Shown here piece by piece: positions 34,763-43,374 of a DNA stretch of 64,000 bases. The position numbers and the translations under genes are program-made. Origin of the DNA: Dorea_A sp016295505 (GTDB lineage Bacteria > Bacillota > Clostridia > Lachnospirales > Lachnospiraceae); assembly GCF_039832105.1 (NCBI RefSeq), contig NZ_JBDOHS010000001.1, forward strand, positions 186,001 to 250,000. Reading direction: 5' to 3'. Under the pieces are notes generated by a model. The model had not been told where the DNA came from and did no database searches. It worked only from the letters and a program-made list of their open reading frames with translations. How positions within the stretch are numbered: position 1 is the stretch's first letter; each line of letters opens with the position of its first letter.

Positions 34763-35605
34763 TTATATTTTTTCAAATGTGACCGGAATCTGAATCTTAC
34801 TGAAAATATGCCGTTTTCCATGTTCTAGCACCGGAAAATCTATAATCGCTTCACACAGATAATCCCCTGCGATGTGATACTCCATATCTTTGATATAGTC
34901 CAGCAGTTTTTCTGCATTTTCCTCTTCTTTGTTAAAATCACCAAAACACATGCAGACATACGTAGCTGCCGGAACGGTCTCACAGTCACCAATCTCATCT
35001 TCATCATCTACGAACAGAAATACTTCATTCGAAGACAGCCTCTCTTGTTCCAGGTTATCCCTGCGAATGATCGTTCCGATATTACAGAACAGAGACAGCG
35101 GAATCTCATGATTAACCAGATGCTGTTTCAATTGTCTCAGCATATATTCATAGCCGGTTTCATCCTGTTCAAAAAAATCCTGCTCACAGCTGCAGCAGTA
35201 GATCTTCCTTTGTGGCTGATATTCCAAAAATATCTGTCCGTTCTTCGGCAGAGCTTCATATCGTTTATAATTATCCAGTACACGGTTCAATGTACTTCTT
35301 ACTCCCGACAGCTGCTGCAGACGTTTCTCAATATCCGCACTCTGTGCCTCCAGTTTCTCTCGTATCTTTCCCGCATCTTCGCTTTCCAGCAGGTTTTTGA
35401 TCTGTTTCAGCGTAAGTCCGTACATCTTCATATTCTGTATCAGGTCAATACGCGCAGACTGCAGAATATGATAATAGCGATATCCACTTTCCGGGTCAAC
35501 ACTCTGTGCTTTCAAAAGGCCCTCCCTGTCATACAGACGCAGTGTCTGCTCGGAGATATGATTCAGTTGTGCCATCTGTCCGATTGTTAATCTCTGTAAA
35601 TCCAT
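34763..35605 (-). CDS. MerR family transcriptional regulator
   Basis: A 280-residue MerR protein. N-terminal winged helix LTIGQMAQLNHISEQTLRLY then DREGLLKAQ and YRYYHILQSARIDLIQ; a dimerisation coiled coil follows (about 75-115). The C-terminal half resembles effector-binding GyrI/BmrR-like domains that sense small hydrophobic drugs. Its target promoter is not evident: the 51 nt downstream to the DUF4097 gene and the upstream spacer show no clear long-spaced MerR promoter. Confidence 0.88.
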   Translation of the reverse strand: MDLQRLTIGQMAQLNHISEQTLRLYDREGLLKAQSVDPESGYRYYHILQSARIDLIQNMKMYGLTLKQIKNLLESEDAGKIREKLEAQSADIEKRLQQLSGVRSTLNRVLDNYKRYEALPKNGQIFLEYQPQRKIYCCSCEQDFFEQDETGYEYMLRQLKQHLVNHEIPLSLFCNIGTIIRRDNLEQERLSSNEVFLFVDDEDEIGDCETVPAATYVCMCFGDFNKEEENAEKLLDYIKDMEYHIAGDYLCEAIIDFPVLEHGKRHIFSKIQIPVTFEKI

Positions 35606-35656
35606 TGTAAAACCTTATCCTTACTATAATCTATAACACTATTATACCGGATTTTA

Positions 35657-36355
35657 TTACCGATAAAAAGAAATATTCAATTCACCAATTCCTCCATCTA
35701 CAGAGATATGGTTCTTCCCGCTTCCATATATGGAATCGTCACCCATCTTCATATTGTCGAGTGTCGCTTCTCCGATTCCCTTGTCCAGCTCGATCTGATA
35801 ATCATCCGCACTTCCGTAAAGAACAAGGTTTGTCTCACCGATTCCATAATCGATATTACACTCTCCGGTCAACTCTCCCGTCAGATCCAGTTCTCCGATG
35901 CCAATATCAATATCTGCATTATTCAGACTTACGTCTTCAATTGTAACGTCTCCGATTCCGGCATCCATATCGATAGATTCCCATACCATTGATTCCGGTA
36001 TCGTCAGACACACATTCATTCCCTTTGCGTTCATCCCCAGAAACGGACGTTTTTCCTGAATCACAAGACATCCGTCATCTACCCTGCACTGGATATATCT
36101 GTGATTTGTTTCGACTTTCAGCTCATCCCCTGTTTTTATCTCCAGTTCTGCAACACTGAGATCAATCTTCAACTCAGTAACATCTTCTTCTATCACATAT
36201 TCTTTTGCACCTTTTTTCATATATTCTGAATTATTTTTGCCGGTTAGTCCTGCCACGCAGAACACTGCGCTGCAAATTCCATTCAGGATATTTAAGATTA
36301 AAAACAGCGCGAACGCCATTGCACAATATTTTATAATTTTCTGTCCTGTTGTCAT
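35657..36355 (-). CDS. DUF4097 beta-repeat membrane-anchored protein
   Basis: A 232-residue protein with one N-terminal membrane helix (about residues 12-35) followed by short regular beta repeats (IDLSVAELEIKTGDELKVET, IDMDAGIGDVTIEDVSL, DIDIGIGELDLTGELTG, and so on). This right-handed repeat pattern is the DUF4097/adhesin-like fold, often paired with LiaF-type cell-envelope stress proteins. Its start overlaps the end of the LiaF-like gene by 4 nt, so the two are translationally coupled and probably work together at the membrane. Confidence 0.85.
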   Translation of the reverse strand: MTTGQKIIKYCAMAFALFLILNILNGICSAVFCVAGLTGKNNSEYMKKGAKEYVIEEDVTELKIDLSVAELEIKTGDELKVETNHRYIQCRVDDGCLVIQEKRPFLGMNAKGMNVCLTIPESMVWESIDMDAGIGDVTIEDVSLNNADIDIGIGELDLTGELTGECNIDYGIGETNLVLYGSADDYQIELDKGIGEATLDNMKMGDDSIYGSGKNHISVDGGIGELNISFYR

Positions 36356-37035
36356 TTTACATCCACTCCTCCGAACATACAGGTACTGTTTATGTATATG
36401 GTATGCTCATTATCCTTTGAATTCTGATGTTTTTTCATGTCAACGCCTCCAAAAATAGAATTGGAATTCACCTTGACATTTACCGTATCCGGAACCAGAA
36501 TGTCAATTCCGCCGAAGATACTGCTGGTATTGATCACCGCATCACGTTCAATGATTGCATTTCTCAGATCACATTTGATACCGCCGAATACTGCAGTAAG
36601 CTCCGCACCGGTAAACACTTCCTGATCATAATTCAGAGTCTGTCCTGAGAAAGCGGCAAATCCCGTCTTCATCTCTTCCCCGTTTTGCTTCATCGTATTC
36701 AGGATCTCTGTGCTTTCATTTCCTGTAATTCCCTTGAAAAGCATCTTAAGTCCGATTCCCACAATGATAATCGGAACAATCAGCTTCCACAGGATATCAA
36801 AGGCAAAAATATTCCGGCATGCCAGAAACAATAACACGCCGATCAAAAGACCAATCAGATTTCCCGTTTTGTCCGTTTGACTAAATAACCCGATAAAGCA
36901 TGGAACGATGATGAATAACGTCCACCAGCCATCAAAAAATATGTTAATGCTTGCAATTCCCATTGCATTCAGTGCCAGCACCGCACCTACTGCAATCAGT
37001 ACAACTCCCCATAAAACACTGTTGATTCTTTTCAT
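36352..37035 (-). CDS. LiaF-like envelope-stress membrane protein (DUF5668 / YvqF C-terminal domain)
   Basis: A 227-residue protein with about four N-terminal membrane helices (residues 1-95: LWGVVLIAVGAVLALNAMG ... IVPIIIVGIGLKMLF) and a C-terminal beta domain with repeated ALTAVFGGIKCDLRNA / SIFGGIDILVPDTV / SIFGGVDMKK motifs typical of LiaF/YvqF proteins that sense cell-wall antibiotics. No LiaRS two-component pair is adjacent. It forms a two-gene unit with the DUF4097 protein. Confidence 0.88.
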   Translation of the reverse strand: MKRINSVLWGVVLIAVGAVLALNAMGIASINIFFDGWWTLFIIVPCFIGLFSQTDKTGNLIGLLIGVLLFLACRNIFAFDILWKLIVPIIIVGIGLKMLFKGITGNESTEILNTMKQNGEEMKTGFAAFSGQTLNYDQEVFTGAELTAVFGGIKCDLRNAIIERDAVINTSSIFGGIDILVPDTVNVKVNSNSIFGGVDMKKHQNSKDNEHTIYINSTCMFGGVDVK

Positions 37036-37170
37036 GATATTATGTCCTCCTCACTTTGCTTTTACCTTTATAACTTTTTTGTAAATGTACTTTCCTTATG
37101 CTGCTATTCTACAAAATCCTGTAAAAAGATGATAGGCACAGAATGTAGCCGAATGTGTCATTTTTATAGA

Positions 37171-37202
37171 CGAAAAGGAACTGTCGCAACAGTTCCTTTA
37201 CC
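37171..37202 (-). terminator. Terminator after the ABC ATPase gene
   Basis: AAAGGAACTGT and its complement form an 11-bp perfect stem with a 4-nt loop, followed leftward by TTTTC. It overlaps the stop codon of the ATPase gene (37198). Confidence 0.8.
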
Positions 37203-37950
37203 ATCCCATTTTTCGAAGCCACCGGGTAACTTTTTCTTCCCGCGTCTTCTCATCTTCACATTCTGTACTTTCCAGCCGGAGTTCCCCGCAGATCTCTCCG
37301 TCCAGAAGATATAAGATACGGTCACACCGGCTGGCCACCTTACTGTCATGCGTCACCATAAGAATTGTCATTCCCTCCTGATTCAGCTTTACCAGTTCAT
37401 CCATGACTTCCGAAGCTGCTGATTGATTCAAAGCTCCTGTCGGCTCATCCGCAAACAGAATCTGTGGATGATTCATCAGGCTTCGGCAGATGCAGGCCCT
37501 CTGAAGCTGACCGCCTGACACTTCCGTAATTCGACGCCCGGCCAGTTCCGCAACCGACAGTTTCTCCATCAGATTCTTTGCTTCATTCACAAGTTCCGCC
37601 CGTGATCTTTTGTCTTTCCTTTTTTCTCTATTGGCCTGAATTGCCGGAAGCAGAATATTATCCATCAGATTCAGGTTGACCATCATATTCATCTGCTGGA
37701 ACACAAATCCCATTCTGTGCAGACGCATATATGCTTTCTCATCCTCCGAAAGTCCAATGATCTCCTGTCCCTTCAGCCACACCTTTCCACCGGAAGGCTG
37801 ATCCATACCGGCCAACTGATAGAGAAGGGTCGATTTTCCAGATCCGGATGGTCCCATAACTGCCGTCATCTCCCCTTCTTCCAGCGAAAAAGAGAGATTT
37901 TTTAATATATGACTCTTACACAGATTTTCAACTTTCAATAATTCAGACAT
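37198..37950 (-). CDS. ABC transporter ATP-binding protein (MacB/LolD type)
   Basis: A 250-residue ATPase. Walker A AVMGPSGSGKSTLLYQLAGM, Q-loop VFQQMNMMVNLNLMDN, signature TEVSGGQLQRACICRSL, Walker B ILFADEPTGAL, and the H-loop MVTHDS. This group drives FtsX/MacB-like permeases that export peptides, bacitracin-like drugs or lipids. Its permease is reduced to a C-terminal scrap just upstream (37955-38176), so the transporter is probably non-functional unless it pairs with a permease elsewhere. Confidence 0.93.
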   Translation of the reverse strand: MSELLKVENLCKSHILKNLSFSLEEGEMTAVMGPSGSGKSTLLYQLAGMDQPSGGKVWLKGQEIIGLSEDEKAYMRLHRMGFVFQQMNMMVNLNLMDNILLPAIQANREKRKDKRSRAELVNEAKNLMEKLSVAELAGRRITEVSGGQLQRACICRSLMNHPQILFADEPTGALNQSAASEVMDELVKLNQEGMTILMVTHDSKVASRCDRILYLLDGEICGELRLESTECEDEKTREEKVTRWLRKMGW

Positions 37951-37954
37951 ACTT

Positions 37955-38176
37955 TTATTCCTTTCCTATACAGCACTCATATGCTTTTATCCTGCTAATT
38001 TCCCGGGTTCCCATCCAGACTGCCATACCGGCCGCCGCAAGTCCGGTCAGTGGAATCAATACCAGTAGCTGCTTCCAGGCGATCACAAACTGAAAACCAT
38101 ATGCCCCAAAAGACTGAAGCAGGATGCCACATAATCCTTCCCCACACAGATTTCCGACAAGTAATCCTACGACCAT
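37955..38176 (-). pseudogene. C-terminal remnant of an FtsX-like ABC permease
   Basis: About 73 residues with two hydrophobic helices and a short tail (VIAWKQLLVLIPLTGLAAAG then REISRIKAYECC), typical of the last part of an FtsX/MacB permease. The reading frame is open a few codons into the preceding MFS gene, where the two genes are joined. The missing first part of the permease and the missing second half of the MFS protein point to one deletion. It ends 4 nt before the matching ATPase gene. Confidence 0.8.
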
Positions 38177-38805
38177 TCCTGCCGAAAGCTCTCCGCAAAT
38201 GACACTTCAACATCCGCCTTTTTTCTTTCCATTCCTTTCCTTACAACTGCTGCAGCTGCAACCGTAAGTACAAATGTACTGATATCCAGCAAAAGCAGGA
38301 GCTCTATATCCTTCACTGCCAGCAATGCACCTGCAAGAATGGGTGAGATCAGATATCTTGCACTTCCGGCAATACTTACCATCCCACTGGCCCTTGAATA
38401 TTCTTCTTTGCTGAGCAGATCTGTTACGGTCGCCCGATAAGGAGGTTCCAGAAGTGATGATAATACAGAGCTTACAAATACTCCGATACAGATCTGATAC
38501 AGGGCAGCTTTTCCATTCATCATACAGATCCATATGTAGAGGATCCCCAATGCGGAGCATCCATCACCGATCATCATCAAAAGACGCCTGTCATAACGAT
38601 CAGCCAGAACTCCGGCAGGTATGCTCAGCAAAAATGAAGGCAGAAAACCCAGTAACGTTACCAGCGCCATATCTGCCGCGCTTCCTGTCTGCCGGAACAC
38701 GTATACCCCCAGCCCGAAACTGGTGAGTCCGCTTCCTATAGCTGAGATAAGTTCTCCTGCCCAGAGCAACATAAATTTAAAAAAATTACGATTCTTATGG
38801 TTCAT
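38167..38805 (-). pseudogene. N-terminal half of an MFS efflux protein (MefA-like), truncated by deletion
   Basis: 212 residues, about six membrane helices, ending abruptly at SFAESFRQEWS; MFS exporters of this kind have about 400-430 residues and twelve helices. The N-terminus (LLWAGELISAIGSGLTSFGL then GVYVFRQTGSAADMA) and PAGVLADRYDRRLLMM are typical of macrolide/drug MFS pumps. The stop codon is created at the junction with permease sequence. A TetR operator lies just upstream at 38822-38838. Confidence 0.85.
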
Positions 38806-38821
38806 ATTCCCTCCTTAATCG

Positions 38822-38838
38822 ACCGTCAGTCTGTCGGT
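38822..38838. promoter_or_regulatory. Probable TetR operator upstream of the MFS/ABC locus
   Basis: ACCGTCA-GTC-TGTCGGT is an inverted repeat with one mismatch and shares both half-sites with the perfect palindrome upstream of tetR (39538-39556). It lies between tetR and the MFS gene. Confidence 0.7.
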
Positions 38839-38873
38839 ATAAACTTGAAAAAAAGAATGATGAAAATATTTGT

Positions 38874-39509
38874 TTATTTTTCATCATTCTGAAAGACCGG
38901 AAGAATTGTCTCCCTCATACTTCCTGCCTCCATCCCGAGCAGCCGTTCCAGATTACAGATAAACGCTTCTATCTTCCGTTCTCTGCTTTCTTTCGTATCT
39001 TCTGACATCTCATCAAACACGATTCCGGAATACAACATTACCATCTCTACTACTTCATCCGGATATTCCGTCTGGCAGATCCCCTGCTCAATCCCTTCTC
39101 TTATCAGTGACGCTATCAGAGGATTGACCCCTGTCAGCAATTTTTCCCGCATTTTCTGATGCATCAGTGCATTTTGTGGTCTGTGTACCTGCACCATGAT
39201 CTCTTTTCCCAGGTCACTGTTTACATTCAATGACTGGATCGTCAGTGTCAGCCGCTGTAATACCGGAATCTCTCTTCTATCTATGATTGCCGATGCATTG
39301 TCAATCAATCTCCCTGTGATTCGATCAATAATCGCATCCAGAATATCCTCTTTGGATTTAAAGTGATAATACAGAGTTCCTCTTGCGATTCCGACCTCTT
39401 TCAGAATATCGTTGGTACTGGTATGATCGAACCCATTGATCTCAAATAATCTTTCCGCCACATCCAGTATCTCATTTTTCCGTTCTTCTGCTTCTTTTAC
39501 AATCCTCAC
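38874..39509 (-). CDS. TetR/AcrR family repressor of the efflux locus
   Basis: A 211-residue TetR protein with the N-terminal HTH (ILDVAERLFEINGFDHTSTN then DILKEVGIARGTLYYHFKSK). The C-terminal half is a ligand pocket of unknown specificity. Matching palindromes flank it: one upstream of its own start (autoregulation) and one upstream of the MFS/ABC locus 35 nt past its stop. The efflux genes it would control are damaged. Confidence 0.92.
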   Translation of the reverse strand: MRIVKEAEERKNEILDVAERLFEINGFDHTSTNDILKEVGIARGTLYYHFKSKEDILDAIIDRITGRLIDNASAIIDRREIPVLQRLTLTIQSLNVNSDLGKEIMVQVHRPQNALMHQKMREKLLTGVNPLIASLIREGIEQGICQTEYPDEVVEMVMLYSGIVFDEMSEDTKESRERKIEAFICNLERLLGMEAGSMRETILPVFQNDEK

Positions 39510-39537
39510 TTCTGATTCACCACCTTACGTTTCACGT

Positions 39538-39556
39538 AACCGACAACCTGTCGGTT
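39538..39556. promoter_or_regulatory. TetR operator palindrome upstream of tetR
   Basis: AACCGACAACCTGTCGGTT is an exact palindrome around a 3-nt centre, 28 nt upstream of the tetR start. The same half-site recurs at 38822-38838. It also sits about 150 nt upstream of the divergent molybdopterin oxidoreductase gene. Confidence 0.8.
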
Positions 39557-39707
39557 GCATTCTAATATAGAACGAAAAAAAGTCAAGCGATTGCTTCTCC
39601 TATTTATCCTATGCTATGATAAGAATACAGATCCTATTGCGGGGACATGGATATACTGTGTCTTGTCCATGCACAGATAATGAATAAAACAAGGAGAGTT
39701 TTTAATT

Positions 39708-41726
39708 ATGAAATCTTATACACAATCCACCATCTGTCCTTATGACTGTCCGACCTCCTGTGGTCTGCTTGCCACAACCGACGGAACACAGATTCTTTCC
39801 ATTGACGGGGATCCGTCCCATCCTGCATCACAGGGACTGATCTGTGGGAAAATGCGCCATTATGCAGAAGAAATCAATTCCGGCAAACGAATCCTGACTC
39901 CATTGAAAAGAACCGGGAAAAAAGGCAGTGCTTCCTTTACCCCGATTACCTGGGAGGAAGCCATTGCAGAGATTAGCGCTCACTGGAAATCACTCATTGC
40001 ATCAGACGGTCCTTCCTCTGTTGCATACTGCTATTACGCCGGTGTCATGGGAATCATACAGAGACATTGTATTCAAGCCTTTTTTAATCGCATGGGTGCC
40101 TGTGACCTCAAAAAAACATTATGCTCCACAGCGAAAAGTGAGGGATATGCCTCTGTTGCGGGAACCACCGGCTGCCTGGATCCAAGAGAACTGAAAGACA
40201 GTGATTTCTATCTGATCTGGGGAAGCAATGTAGCTGCAACCAGACTGCACACCTTAAAAGATCTGACAGCCGCCAAAAAAGCAGGCAAAAAGCTGATACA
40301 GATAGAGGTCTACGGAGCACCGATGGCTCCTTATACCGATGATACCATCCTGATCCGTCCGGGAACCGATGGTGCACTGGCACTTGCCATGATGCATGTT
40401 CTGGTATGTGAAGGCCTTGCCGATGAAGAATACCTGAGAAAATGCACGCTCGGATATGAAGAGTTCAAACATACACTAACCGAATACACCCCTGCATGGG
40501 CCTCTGCCATCACCGGAATTCCGGAGCAAACGATTATTACTCTTGCCCGCTCATATGGACAAGCAAAAGCGCCTGCCATTCTTCTGGGAAGCGGAAATTC
40601 CCGATACGGAAATGGCGCTATGACCGTTCGACTGATCGTCATCCTCTCTCTGTTTACCGGAGCATGGACACGTCCGGGAGGCGGTCTTTGTGGTTGTAAC
40701 CCTTGTGGGGGATCCAGATTTGACAGCAGCCTGATTAAAAAAGAGGATTTCCGAAACGGTGTTCCTGAACGAACCATTAACATCAATCAACTTGCTGCTG
40801 CCCTTACTGGCGCAAACGGAAGGCCACCGATAAAAAGCCTCTATGTCGCAGGCGGCAACCCTGCCAACTCCATCAGCGATCAGAAGGCCATGCTGGAAGG
40901 TCTGTCCCGGGAAGATCTGTATACGGTTGTCCACGAAAGATTCTTAAGCGACACTGCCCGATACGCGGATATCGTACTGCCCGCCACATTTTCTGTGGAG
41001 CATCCGGACTGCTACGAAGCCTACGGATACTGCACCATGTCATCCGCCCGGAAGATCGTTGCTCCGCCGGGAGAAGCCAAAAGCAACTGGAACACAATCA
41101 TGCTTCTTGCCAAAGCGATGGGGTACGACGATTCCTATTTTCAGAAGACCGAGGAAGAGATCTATGCTGACTTAACCGGAACCCCAACTCCCAGATCTGC
41201 ACACCTGACGGCAGAGGACCGGGAAAAGCTCCTTAGCGGAACCACATTTTCCATACCGTATGCAGATCATACAGACTGTCAGACGCCGGAAAAGAAGTTT
41301 TACATTGTCAATCCATATATTGAACATCCAATGCCACACTATACCGAATGCTATGGTGGAACAGAATCTCTTCATCTGGTTTCCGTCCCGAGCAGATATA
41401 CCTTAAATTCCATCCATCAGAACCATGAAAAACTGGCAGAGGAGCGGGGACCCATGATTCTGATCATGAACACAGAAGATGCCGGAAACAGAGGAATCAA
41501 AAACGGAGACCGGGTACTTTGTTATAATGAACTTGCAGAGGTTGAATTTATTGCAGAGACTACAGATATGATTGCCCGGGGAGCAGTGGCTGCCATCGGT
41601 GTCTACAAGAGTTCTCAGTCACTGAACGGACTGACCTGCAACGCACTTCATCATGACCGGCTCACAGATATGGGAGAGGCCACAACAATGAATGACAACA
41701 CAGTAGAAGTAAAGAAAATAATATAA
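39708..41726 (+). CDS. Cytoplasmic molybdopterin-dependent oxidoreductase (DMSO reductase superfamily)
   Basis: A 672-residue catalytic subunit. N-terminal [4Fe-4S] site CPYDCPTSCGLL ... GLICGKM, then bis-MGD-binding segments (YLIWGSNVAATRLHTLKDL, LLGSGNSRYGNGAMT, YVAGGNPANS) and a C-terminal molybdopterin domain (RYTLNSIHQNH, MNTEDAGNRGIKNGDRV). The Mo-ligand region is probably KTLCSTAKSEGY, where Cys or Ser could bind Mo; I cannot tell which. There is no Tat signal and no adjacent FeS or membrane subunit, so it is a soluble single-gene unit. The substrate is unknown. AAGGAG precedes the start. A TetR-type gene follows convergently. Confidence 0.9.
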   Translation: MKSYTQSTICPYDCPTSCGLLATTDGTQILSIDGDPSHPASQGLICGKMRHYAEEINSGKRILTPLKRTGKKGSASFTPITWEEAIAEISAHWKSLIASDGPSSVAYCYYAGVMGIIQRHCIQAFFNRMGACDLKKTLCSTAKSEGYASVAGTTGCLDPRELKDSDFYLIWGSNVAATRLHTLKDLTAAKKAGKKLIQIEVYGAPMAPYTDDTILIRPGTDGALALAMMHVLVCEGLADEEYLRKCTLGYEEFKHTLTEYTPAWASAITGIPEQTIITLARSYGQAKAPAILLGSGNSRYGNGAMTVRLIVILSLFTGAWTRPGGGLCGCNPCGGSRFDSSLIKKEDFRNGVPERTININQLAAALTGANGRPPIKSLYVAGGNPANSISDQKAMLEGLSREDLYTVVHERFLSDTARYADIVLPATFSVEHPDCYEAYGYCTMSSARKIVAPPGEAKSNWNTIMLLAKAMGYDDSYFQKTEEEIYADLTGTPTPRSAHLTAEDREKLLSGTTFSIPYADHTDCQTPEKKFYIVNPYIEHPMPHYTECYGGTESLHLVSVPSRYTLNSIHQNHEKLAEERGPMILIMNTEDAGNRGIKNGDRVLCYNELAEVEFIAETTDMIARGAVAAIGVYKSSQSLNGLTCNALHHDRLTDMGEATTMNDNTVEVKKII

Positions 41727-41747
41727 TTATGCCCTGAAGGCTTCAGC

Positions 41748-42281
41748 CTATGCAGGGCACGGAATATCATACAGGCTGCAGAACATACCGGCAATATCTC
41801 CAGGATCCTCTCTTGTCCCGTTCTGCAGCCACATGATTGCAGTATTGAACAGTGCTCCCATATACATATATAATCGATATTTCTCTATCGATCTGTTCGG
41901 CATGGTGCCTGCCACCTCTTCATGGAACCGATTCAATTTCTCGAGCAAAACCGAACCATATCCAAACTGATAAAGATCCAGCACAAACTCTCCATACATT
42001 TTGAAAAACTCAAAACTTCTGCTTACATTCTGATATGTATAAAAACTGGTCTCATTACTGTCTATCGTATCCCGATACTGTTCCAGCACGTCCTCAATCA
42101 GCGTCACCAGTACATCTTCCTTAGATTCATAGTTCCGATAGAATGAGACCCTTGCAACACCCGCTCTTCGGATCAGTTCCGATATGGAAATATCAGAAAT
42201 ACTTTTCTCATGCATTAACTGAAATAGTGTCGTTGTAATACTTTCCTTTACACGCAGATTCGCTTCTTTTCGTTTATCCAT
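41748..42281 (-). CDS. TetR/AcrR family regulator
   Basis: About 177 residues. HTH: ITTTLFQLMHEKSISDISIS then ELIRRAGVARVSFYRNYESK, in the DhaS/TetR_C_7 style where the C-terminal part is a Y/F-rich effector domain. The start at 42281 follows GGAGG. A palindrome at 42301-42321 and another inverted repeat at 42350-42375 lie between it and the divergent degV gene, so it probably regulates itself and that DegV protein. Confidence 0.88.
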   Translation of the reverse strand: MDKRKEANLRVKESITTTLFQLMHEKSISDISISELIRRAGVARVSFYRNYESKEDVLVTLIEDVLEQYRDTIDSNETSFYTYQNVSRSFEFFKMYGEFVLDLYQFGYGSVLLEKLNRFHEEVAGTMPNRSIEKYRLYMYMGALFNTAIMWLQNGTREDPGDIAGMFCSLYDIPCPA

Positions 42282-42300
42282 AACCTTTCCTCCAACCTGA

Positions 42301-42321
42301 TACAAAACAAGTCATTTTGTA
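42301..42321. promoter_or_regulatory. Palindrome upstream of the second tetR
   Basis: TACAAAA-N7-TTTTGTA is an exact 7-bp inverted repeat 19 nt upstream of the TetR start, a probable operator. Confidence 0.6.
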
Positions 42322-42349
42322 CCAGAAAAAAAGCTTGTAGAATTCGCCT

Positions 42350-42375
42350 TAATGTGATACAGTTGTTTCACATTA
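42350..42375. promoter_or_regulatory. Inverted repeat upstream of the second degV
   Basis: TAATGTGA-N10-TCACATTA is an 8-bp exact inverted repeat 44 nt upstream of the degV start. TTTT follows it rightward, so it could be an operator or a weak terminator. Confidence 0.5.
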
Positions 42376-42418
42376 TTTTAACAGAATGTATAATTTTGTC
42401 AATGGCAAGGAGAATAAG

Positions 42419-43291
42419 ATGAGAACAGCGATTATGACCGATACAAACAGTGGGATTACCGTAGAAGAAGGAAAAAAAGCCGGCATATATGTGCTTCCTA
42501 TGCCGGTAATCATTGAACAGAAGTGCTATCTCGAAGGTGTAGACATCACACACAGGCAATTGTATGATGCCATGCTTTCTGATAAAGAATTGTCTTCCTC
42601 TCAGCCATCACCCGGAGATGTTATGGCTATGTGGGATACAATTTTAAGCGAAGGATATGATGAAATCGTCTATATTCCTATGTCAAGCGGTTTAAGCGGT
42701 TCCTGTCAGAATGCAATTCTTCTTGCTCAGGAATATGACTCAAAAGTACTGGTTGTGGACAACCACCGCATTTCCGTCACCTTGATGGAATCTGTTTATG
42801 ACGCAAAATGCCTTGCAGACAAAGGCCTTTCCGGAGAAGAGATCAAAAAAACTCTGGAAGAATCTGCTTATCAGGCCAGCATCTACATCACCGTCAATTC
42901 TTTGAAATACCTGCTCAAAGGAGGCCGGATTACCCCCTCTGCTGCCGCCATTGCCAATATTCTTAATATCAAACCTGTACTCACGATTCAGGGGGAAAAG
43001 CTTGATCTCATTACAAAAGTACGCGGTATGAAGCAGGGCGAGAGAAAAATGATTGAATCCTTAAAAGCCGATATTTCTTCCCGTTTTTCGGATATCCCTG
43101 CAAAAAGACTGAGAGTTGCCACTGCCGGAACCTTCGACAAACCGGAAGAAGCCGAACGCTGGAAAAACATGGTGCAGGAGGCATTCCCGGAAAGTGATGT
43201 TTATTATATGCCACTTTCCTGTAGCATTGCATGTCATGTCGGTGTCGGTGCAGTCGGAATCGGAGCCATTGTGATTCAGGAAAGATCTTAA
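42419..43291 (+). CDS. DegV family fatty-acid-binding protein
   Basis: About 290 residues. IMTDTNSGITVEEGKKAGIY and VLPMPVIIEQKCYLEG at the N-terminus, VYIPMSSGLSGSCQNAILLA and SLKYLLKGGRITPSAAAIAN in the middle are DegV/FakB motifs. The start at 42419 follows AAGGAG; an earlier ATG at 42386 does not. Second DegV protein in the window; about 30% like the first by eye. Divergent from a TetR gene, unlike the first one. Confidence 0.93.
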   Translation: MRTAIMTDTNSGITVEEGKKAGIYVLPMPVIIEQKCYLEGVDITHRQLYDAMLSDKELSSSQPSPGDVMAMWDTILSEGYDEIVYIPMSSGLSGSCQNAILLAQEYDSKVLVVDNHRISVTLMESVYDAKCLADKGLSGEEIKKTLEESAYQASIYITVNSLKYLLKGGRITPSAAAIANILNIKPVLTIQGEKLDLITKVRGMKQGERKMIESLKADISSRFSDIPAKRLRVATAGTFDKPEEAERWKNMVQEAFPESDVYYMPLSCSIACHVGVGAVGIGAIVIQERS

Positions 43292-43303
43292 AGTACGGAT
43301 GAT

Positions 43304-43359
43304 TACAAAGGGATTGTTGCAAAATACATTCATATCATTTTTTGCAACAATCCCTTATA
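43304..43359. terminator. Bidirectional terminator after degV
   Basis: A 17-bp stem (43308-43324 with 43340-43356, AAGGGATTGTTGCAAAA) serves the convergent degV and pfkB-type genes. Confidence 0.9.
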
Positions 43360-43374
43360 TTCTATATATCTAGT

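Noticed and set aside
41731..41758. Hairpin between the molybdopterin oxidoreductase and tetR genes as a terminator
   Set aside because: The stem is good, but there is no T-run on either strand.
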